In this document: piece after piece, positions 6,974-12,247 of the stretch | Numbering within the stretch: the first letter of the stretch is position 1 | Layout of the letters: the number at the start of each line of letters is the position of its first letter | Program-made: the position numbers and the translations under genes | The notes under the pieces: model-generated | The model's input: the letters and a program-made list of their open reading frames with translations, nothing else | Told to the model about the DNA's origin: nothing | The model's database searches: none | Assembly: GCA_022360335.1 (NCBI GenBank) | Contig: JAKSCZ010000638.1 | Coordinates: 1 to 15,650 of the forward strand | Reading direction: 5' to 3' | Length of the DNA: 15,650 bases | DNA from: Pseudomonadota bacterium | GTDB taxonomy: Bacteria; Pseudomonadota; Gammaproteobacteria; Steroidobacterales; Woeseiaceae

Positions 6974-7956
6974 GCCGTTCGCCCCATCGTCAACACGACT
7001 TTGCCGAGTACCCGGCGTTCCGTGATGAGGCGAAACGCGTCGACGAATCGCTCGAGGGGGAGAGCCTCGCTGCAGCGCGGCCGCAGCTTGCCCGCTGCGA
7101 TCATCGCGCTCAATTCACGGACGTTCCCGGATACCTCGTCGCCGTGTCTCTCGGCCCAGGTGCCGTACCAGATACCGATCGCGCGGGCTTCCTTGAGCAG
7201 CAGCAGATTCGCAGGGAGCCCCGGGATGTCGCCGCTCGCGAATCCGACGACCAGGAAGCGGCCGTGCCAGGCCGTCGCGCGCAGCGCCTGCTCCGACAGT
7301 TCGCCGCCGACCGGGTCGTAGACGACGTCGACGCCGCGGCCGCCGGTCAGTTCCCTGACGGCGTGTTTGAGCGATTCGCGCGAGTAGTCGACGAGGTGCC
7401 GTGCGCCGGCTTGCCGTGCGAATTCGAGCTTCTCCCGGGTGCTCGCCGCTGCGATCACCGTGGCGCCCATCGCCCCGGCGATATCGACGGCCGCGCAACC
7501 GACGCCGCCGGCGGCGCCGAGCACGAGCACCGTCTCGCCGGGCTGCAGGGCGGCGCCCTGTTTCAGTGCGTGATAGCCCGTTCCGTAGGCCACGGAATAC
7601 GCGGCGCCCGCTTCGAAGCTCAGCGACTCGGGCAGGGGGATCGCCATGCGTTCGTCGACGACGGATTTTTCGGCGAACGCGCCGCCGCGCAGCGCGGCGA
7701 CGACCTTGTCGCCGGGGCTGAAGCGTGTGACCCTGGAGCCGACTGCCGTCACGACGCCCGCCGCCTCGTTGCCGGGGACGAAGGGCAGGTCCGCCCGGAT
7801 CTGGTACCGACCGGCGATGCCGAGGACGTCTGCGAAATTCAGTCCGGCGGCCCGTACGTCGATCGCGATTTCGCCGTCGCCGGGAAGCGGGTCGTCCCGC
7901 TCTTCGATGGCGAGATTCTCGATAGGGCCGAATTCCCTGCAGACCAGCGCGCGCAT
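6970..7956 (-). CDS. Zinc-independent quinone oxidoreductase (MDR superfamily, Qor-like)
   Basis: This cytoplasmic NADPH-dependent oxidoreductase belongs to the medium-chain dehydrogenase/reductase superfamily, quinone-oxidoreductase branch. The 328-residue length is standard. The N-terminal catalytic domain begins MRALVCREFGP and contains AAGLNFADVLGIAGRYQ (36-52) and PFVPGNEAAGVV (58-69), typical of the branch. The cysteines and histidines of zinc-binding alcohol dehydrogenases are absent. The Rossmann fold shows VLVLGAAGGVG (143-153) as the nucleotide loop, then VDVVYDPVGG, and the end has RRVLGKVVL, also typical. The ATG at 7956 has a strong AGGAG ribosome site. It is the first gene of a two-gene unit with the HupE-like gene and is divergent from the M1 peptidase with a 55-bp gap. 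Real substrates in this branch range over quinones, enones and acyl-CoAs, so the exact reaction is uncertain. Confidence 0.88.
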   Translation of the reverse strand: MRALVCREFGPIENLAIEERDDPLPGDGEIAIDVRAAGLNFADVLGIAGRYQIRADLPFVPGNEAAGVVTAVGSRVTRFSPGDKVVAALRGGAFAEKSVVDERMAIPLPESLSFEAGAAYSVAYGTGYHALKQGAALQPGETVLVLGAAGGVGCAAVDIAGAMGATVIAAASTREKLEFARQAGARHLVDYSRESLKHAVRELTGGRGVDVVYDPVGGELSEQALRATAWHGRFLVVGFASGDIPGLPANLLLLKEARAIGIWYGTWAERHGDEVSGNVRELSAMIAAGKLRPRCSEALPLERFVDAFRLITERRVLGKVVLTMGRTA

Positions 7957-8011
7957 GGCATCGCTCCTTTTGTATTAGAATCGCGCACCTCAGCGCTCAC
8001 CCGAGACTACC

Positions 8012-9892
8012 ATGCAGACCCGATTCCTGATTGCGTGCCCGTTCCTGTTGCTGGCGTCCGCCTGCTCGAACGAGAGTGTCGATGACTACGATCCGGCTCG
8101 CGACTACTTCACGTTCGCCAACACCGACGCGTTCGTAACCGGCCATCTCTCGCTCGACCTCGACGTCGACTTCGAACGAGAGGTGCTGCGCGGCTACGCG
8201 ATGCTGTCGATGCGCCGGCTCGATGCCGAGGCAAGCGAAGTGATACTCGACACGCGGGATCTGAGCGTATCGAGCGTCGCCCTCGTCGCCGGGGGCCGGT
8301 CGAGCGAGACCGGATTCCGCAGCGGTGAGCCGCACCCGGTCCTGGGCACGCCGCTGCACGTCGACGTTCCGGCCGGTGCAGGCGATGCCTTCGACCTCGT
8401 GATCGAGTACCGCACGAGCCCGGAATCGACGGCGCTGCAGTGGCTGCCGCCCGAGCTCACGGCGGGCCGGAAGCACCCGATGGTGTTCTCGCAATCGCAG
8501 GCCGTGCACGCACGCAGCTGGATACCGCTGCAGGACACGCCGGCGGTCCGCATGACCTACGAGGCGACCGTGCGCACGCCGGAGACCTTGCTTGCCGTCA
8601 TGAGTGCAGACAACGATCCGCTGGCGCCGCGGACCGGCGAGTATCGATTCGAGATGCCGCAACCGATCCCGTCCTACCTGCTGGCGATCGCGGTCGGCAA
8701 TTTCTATTTCGCACCGCTGGGCGAGGATACGGGCGTGTACACGGAACCCGAACTGCTCGATGCGTCGGTCTACGAGTTCGCCGACACGCAGGCGATGCTC
8801 GAGCTGGCCGAGGCGATGTACGGCCCCTACGAGTGGGGTCGCTACGACCTGCTGGTACTGCCCCCGAGTTTTCCTTACGGCGGTATGGAGAACCCGCGCC
8901 TGTCGTTCATAACGCCGAGCCTGCTGGCGGGTGACCGCAGCCTCGTTTCCGTCGTCGCGCACGAGCTTGCGCATTCGTGGTCGGGCAATCTCGTGACCAA
9001 TGCGACGTGGCGCGACGGCTGGCTCAACGAGGGCATGACGAGCTACATCGAGTCGCGGCTCATGGAAGTCATCTACGATACGGCGCGGGTCGACGAGGAG
9101 CGCGTGCTCATGTACCGCGAGCTGCTGCTCGACTTCGACAGCGTGCCCGAACGCATGCAGGCGCTTGCACCGCGCCTCGACGATGCGAATCCCGACGATT
9201 TCCAGGGAACGATCCACTACAACAAGGGCCAGCTGTTCCTCGTGTATCTCGAAGAGGCCTTCGGCCGCGAAGCGTTCGACGCCTTTCTGGAAGCCTACTT
9301 CGAGGAATTCGCCTGGGGCACGGTTACGACCGAGCAGTTCCTCGATTTCCTCGATGCGCGGCTCCTGAGCCGGGAGGGAGCCGCCGTAACGCGTGCGCAG
9401 GCCGAGGCGTGGACCTACGGGCCGGGCCTCCCGGACGACGCGCCGATACCCTCATCGGAGAATCTCGACAACGCGGCGGCGATGGCGCGGGCGTTCGCGG
9501 AGGACAGCGTGGCGCTCGGCGAGATCCCGGTGGGGGCGTGGAGCCCGCAGGCGGCGATCCACTTCATCAACAGCCTGCCGGCGGAGCTCTCCCGGGACAA
9601 ACTCGCGGCGCTGGACGCCGGCTGGTCGCTGAGCGAGACGCACAATGCCGAGATCGCAAGAACGTGGTTCATCCAGGTCGCGACGCGACGCTACACCGAC
9701 GCGTACGAGTCACTGGAAGCGCACCTCAATCGATACGGCCGCGGGCGCCTGATCGGGCCCGTCTACGCTGCGCTCGCCGAAAACGGACAGGATGCCGCAC
9801 TCGCCCGGGAGATGTTCCGGCGTGCACGCGGCGCATACCACCCGATCGTCGCCGCGTGGATCGGCGGCATGATCGGGGACGACGCCGGCTGA
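8012..9892 (+). CDS. M1 family aminopeptidase (leukotriene A4 hydrolase-like), predicted lipoprotein
   Basis: This family M1 zinc aminopeptidase would cleave N-terminal residues from peptides. The 626-residue protein starts MQTRFLIACPFLLLASAC, with lipobox ASAC and acylated Cys18 (Ser at +2, so outer-membrane sorting is likely). An N-terminal beta-sandwich domain precedes the catalytic domain. YGGMEN at 289-294 is the exopeptidase motif (Glu293). HELAH at 317-321 with Glu340 in WLNEG forms the HExxH-X18-E zinc site. Tyr403 in HYNKG corresponds to the catalytic tyrosine before the FYLE-like segment of leukotriene A4 hydrolases. The last 140 or so residues look helical, as in the LTA4H C-terminal domain. 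Only a weak ribosome site precedes the ATG, but the lipobox position fixes the start well. It is followed 84 bases later by a metal-transporter-like gene on the same strand. Confidence 0.92.
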   Translation: MQTRFLIACPFLLLASACSNESVDDYDPARDYFTFANTDAFVTGHLSLDLDVDFEREVLRGYAMLSMRRLDAEASEVILDTRDLSVSSVALVAGGRSSETGFRSGEPHPVLGTPLHVDVPAGAGDAFDLVIEYRTSPESTALQWLPPELTAGRKHPMVFSQSQAVHARSWIPLQDTPAVRMTYEATVRTPETLLAVMSADNDPLAPRTGEYRFEMPQPIPSYLLAIAVGNFYFAPLGEDTGVYTEPELLDASVYEFADTQAMLELAEAMYGPYEWGRYDLLVLPPSFPYGGMENPRLSFITPSLLAGDRSLVSVVAHELAHSWSGNLVTNATWRDGWLNEGMTSYIESRLMEVIYDTARVDEERVLMYRELLLDFDSVPERMQALAPRLDDANPDDFQGTIHYNKGQLFLVYLEEAFGREAFDAFLEAYFEEFAWGTVTTEQFLDFLDARLLSREGAAVTRAQAEAWTYGPGLPDDAPIPSSENLDNAAAMARAFAEDSVALGEIPVGAWSPQAAIHFINSLPAELSRDKLAALDAGWSLSETHNAEIARTWFIQVATRRYTDAYESLEAHLNRYGRGRLIGPVYAALAENGQDAALAREMFRRARGAYHPIVAAWIGGMIGDDAG

Positions 9893-9976
9893 CCGGTCCC
9901 CCGGCGGCGCAAGCGCGGGCGATGCGCAGGGTAAATACCTATCGTGTCCCTCCCGGCGGCCGGCTAAGGTGGGACA

Positions 9977-10684
9977 ATGAGCGACGCCTGGATACTGCTC
10001 GCGACTGCGGCATCGATTGCGTTCCTGCACACGATCCTCGGTCCGGACCATTACATCGTCTTCACGGCGATGGGCAAGGCGCGCTCGTGGAGCCTGGCGA
10101 GGACGCTCAAGGTCACGCTGGTCTGCGGCCTGGGGCACGTCCTCGGTTCGATCGTCATCGGCACCGTCGGCATCGCGTTCGGCGCACAGCTCGCGTCCGT
10201 CGTCGAAATCGAGGGCGTACGCGGCAATCTTGCCGGGTACGCGCTGCTCGCCTTCGGCCTCATGTACCTCGCCTGGGGGCTGAAGAAAGCGGGCCGCGGG
10301 TACCGGCACTCCCACCTGCACGTACACGAAGGCGTCGTGCACGACCACGAGCACGACCATCGCGCCGATCATGCGCACGTGCACGAGGAAGGCACGAAAA
10401 ACGCGATCACGCCCTGGGCGATGTTCGTCATCTTCGTCCTCGGCCCGTGCGAGGCGCTGATCCCGCTGTTCATGTACCCGGCCGCACAGCAGAGTGCGGG
10501 GCTCGTCGCGGCCGTCGCGATCGTGTTCGGGGTCGTTACCCTGCTCACGATGACGGCCTGCGTCGCTGCGACGACGATCGGACTGGAGCGGCTGAGGCTG
10601 CCCTCGACGGGACGCTACGCGCATGCCGTTGCGGGTGCGTCCGTCGCGGTATGCGGCGCAGCCATAAGCTTCGTCGGATTATAG
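9977..10684 (+). CDS. Nickel/cobalt-transporter-like membrane protein with His-rich loop (NiCoT/RcnA/UreH-like)
   Basis: The 235-residue polytopic membrane protein resembles the NiCoT/RcnA/UreH group of transition-metal transporters. Helix 1 has FLHTILGPDHYIVF, with His18, Asp24 and His25 in an H-X5-DH pattern close to the H-X4-DH signature of nickel/cobalt permeases. Helix 2 has GLGHVLGS (51-58). A hydrophilic loop at 111-136 contains 11 histidines in 26 residues (HSHLHVHE, HDHEHDH, DHAHVHEE), as in RcnA-type exporters. After it come FVLGPCEALIPL (153-164) and two or three more helices. The ATG at 9977 has GGTGGG just upstream. The 84-bp gap to the M1 peptidase shows no clear terminator, so read-through is possible. 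The downstream gene converges with a 7-bp gap. Whether it imports or exports metal cannot be told; the His loop favours a metal-handling role. Confidence 0.72.
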   Translation: MSDAWILLATAASIAFLHTILGPDHYIVFTAMGKARSWSLARTLKVTLVCGLGHVLGSIVIGTVGIAFGAQLASVVEIEGVRGNLAGYALLAFGLMYLAWGLKKAGRGYRHSHLHVHEGVVHDHEHDHRADHAHVHEEGTKNAITPWAMFVIFVLGPCEALIPLFMYPAAQQSAGLVAAVAIVFGVVTLLTMTACVAATTIGLERLRLPSTGRYAHAVAGASVAVCGAAISFVGL

Positions 10685-10691
10685 AAGCGGT

Positions 10692-11870
10692 CTATTCGAT
10701 GTCCTTTGCCTCGCGCAGGCTCGTGATCATCGCAGTGCGTCGCAGGAACTCCCGGCACCGGGCCTCGTCTGCCGCGATGTCGCGATAGCGACTCAGCAGC
10801 TCCATCTGGTCGTCGCGATCCGCGACGCCCATTCGGCCGCGGTTGGCGGAGGCTTGCGGGATGATGCGTTGCGACACGATCGTGTGACGCTGGCGATGGT
10901 AACGCTCGAGCAGTTCGGGGTCTGCGCCGTCGATGACGCGCAACAGCTTGCCGCTGAGATTCATGGCGTCGTGGATGCCGCCGTTCATACCCATTCCGCC
11001 GCTTGGCGGATTCAGGTGCGCGGCATCGCCGGCAAGGAAGACGCGCCCGACACGGAAGCGGTCGACACAGCGCTCGTGAACCCGATACGGATTGACGTCG
11101 AGCAGTTCCGCATCGTGCGCATCCGGGTGAATGTAGGCCAGCCAGTCGCGCACGCATTCCTCGTTCGCGGCTTCGTCGAGGTCTTCGACGCCGGGGTAGA
11201 GGCTGGCCCGCCAGGAGTTCTTCAGGCGCAGCAAACTGAACTGGCCGCGGTCCGACCAGCAATACGTGATGTCGCTGATGTCCGGCAGGGCCTCGTGAAA
11301 CGCGAACGGCGTGGATACGAGTACCGAGGAGTGCGTATGGGTCATCCCGCCGTACTCGACCCCGAGCGACTCGCGAACGGCGCTCGCGGCGCCGTCCGCG
11401 CCGATCACCCAGTCGGCCCCAATGGTGCCGGCGGAGGTCGAGACCGTGACGGAGGAGTCGTCCTGCTGCAGCGTCTCGACGCGTTCGCCGAACCTCACCT
11501 CGACGCCTTGCAGTTGCAAAGCCTCTACCGCGAGATCGCAGTAGCGGTGCTGTTCGACCTGAAGTCGGTAGGGGTGATGCGTCTCACCGCGGATTGCGAA
11601 CAGGTCGAAGCGCGCGTACTCGCCCGTATCGTGCTGGCGCAGGTCGAAGGTCTCGACTTTCAATCCGCACGCGAGGAGCCGTTCGCCGAGTCCCAGTGAT
11701 TCGATGATGTCGAGTGTCGGCGGGTGGAACGTGGACGCACGCATGCTGCGGTCCACGTCGTCTGCCGCCTCGAGCACGCGCACCTCGACACCGACCTTCG
11801 ACAGGGCAAGTGCGGCGCTCAGGCCGACGGGCCCGGCGCCGACGATCAGGACTGGGACGGTGTCGGGCAT
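10692..11870 (-). CDS. FAD-dependent class A monooxygenase (aromatic-hydroxylase type)
   Basis: This single-component flavoprotein monooxygenase would use NAD(P)H and O2 to hydroxylate an aromatic or polycyclic substrate. The 392-residue protein carries the family's three fingerprints. The dinucleotide motif is VLIVGAGPVGLSAA (7-20), followed by an acidic end of strand 2 (VRVLEAA). WVIGADGAASAVR (154-166) is the DG motif. GRVFLAGDAAHLNPPSGGMG (275-294) is the GD motif with the conserved His-x-x-x-Pro segment. GMGMNGGIHDAMNLSGKL follows, as in PHBH- and MhpA-like enzymes. The start is fixed because the FAD motif begins within 10 residues of the ATG. I see no Shine-Dalgarno sequence, and a TTGACA at 11902-11907 suggests a very short leader. 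The gene stands alone between convergent and divergent neighbours, so the context does not name the substrate. Confidence 0.87.
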   Translation of the reverse strand: MPDTVPVLIVGAGPVGLSAALALSKVGVEVRVLEAADDVDRSMRASTFHPPTLDIIESLGLGERLLACGLKVETFDLRQHDTGEYARFDLFAIRGETHHPYRLQVEQHRYCDLAVEALQLQGVEVRFGERVETLQQDDSSVTVSTSAGTIGADWVIGADGAASAVRESLGVEYGGMTHTHSSVLVSTPFAFHEALPDISDITYCWSDRGQFSLLRLKNSWRASLYPGVEDLDEAANEECVRDWLAYIHPDAHDAELLDVNPYRVHERCVDRFRVGRVFLAGDAAHLNPPSGGMGMNGGIHDAMNLSGKLLRVIDGADPELLERYHRQRHTIVSQRIIPQASANRGRMGVADRDDQMELLSRYRDIAADEARCREFLRRTAMITSLREAKDIE

Positions 11871-11901
11871 CTGGTACGAAGTGTCTCAGGAATCAGCGAC
11901 T

Positions 11902-11907
11902 TGTCAA
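11902..11907 (-). promoter_or_regulatory. Consensus -35 box upstream of the FAD monooxygenase
   Basis: On the minus strand this reads TTGACA, a perfect sigma-70 -35 hexamer. The best -10 at 16 bases spacing is GACACT, only three of six matches, and it would place the transcript start about 3 bases before the monooxygenase ATG. This is consistent with a nearly leaderless message and the missing ribosome site, but the weak -10 keeps confidence low. Confidence 0.3.
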
Positions 11908-11989
11908 ATGTGCCGAAGCCGGTCGCATCGCCGCCGCACAGCCTGCGACCGCGCTCGACCGAGGGGCACCTATGACACCGGCGATTCGC

Positions 11990-11995
11990 TATAAT
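11990..11995 (+). promoter_or_regulatory. -10 box of the oadGAB promoter (TATAAT)
   Basis: A perfect TATAAT stands in the divergent gap between the FAD monooxygenase and oadG. Transcription would begin near 12002, leaving a leader of about 23 bases that contains the GGAG at 12015-12018 before the TTG start of oadG. No recognisable -35 lies 16-18 bases upstream, so an activator may help. Confidence 0.6.
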
Positions 11996-12014
11996 CGCGG
12001 CACGCACGCAGGCC

Positions 12015-12018
12015 GGAG
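12015..12018 (+). promoter_or_regulatory. Ribosome binding site that favours the TTG start of oadG
   Basis: GGAG lies 6 bases before TTG at 12025 and 21 bases before the first in-frame ATG at 12040. The spacing fits the TTG and is too long for the ATG, which has no other ribosome site. Confidence 0.5.
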
Positions 12019-12024
12019 TTTCAG

Positions 12025-12228
12025 TTGCAGTCGTCACTAATGGATCAGGGCGTTACGCTCATGCTCGTCGGGATGGGCACGGTATTCGTCTTTCTGAGCT
12101 TGCTCGTCATCGCCATGAGCGTCATGGCGGGCATCGTCAAGCGCGCGGCAAGCGTTTCCGGTGTGACCGACGAGGAGATCGCCGCCGTCACGGCGGCGAT
12201 TGCGCGCCACCGCGACCGGAATTCGTAG
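12025..12228 (+). CDS. oadG: OadG, gamma subunit of Na+-pumping oxaloacetate decarboxylase
   Basis: OadG is the small membrane subunit that holds the OadA and OadB subunits together. The 67-residue product (from TTG) has an N-terminal helix with the family pattern GVTLMLVGMGTVFVFLSLLV, then a short cytoplasmic tail ending DEEIAAVTAAIARHRDRNS, the amphipathic end that contacts OadA in characterised complexes. I prefer the TTG at 12025 because GGAG lies 6 bases before it and the added MQSSL resembles the usual OadG beginning. An ATG at 12040 would give 62 residues starting MDQGVTLML. It lacks the His-rich C-terminus known from the Klebsiella subunit. It is the first gene of oadGAB: 19 bases separate it from oadA. 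Confidence 0.88.
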   Translation: MQSSLMDQGVTLMLVGMGTVFVFLSLLVIAMSVMAGIVKRAASVSGVTDEEIAAVTAAIARHRDRNS

Positions 12229-12247
12229 GTTTCAGGCACCGCCACCA

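Noticed and set aside
8977..10788. 603-codon open frame on the plus strand across the M1 peptidase end, the metal transporter gene and the monooxygenase end
   Set aside because: Arg/Gly-rich frame crossing three real genes and their stop codons; no domain is visible.
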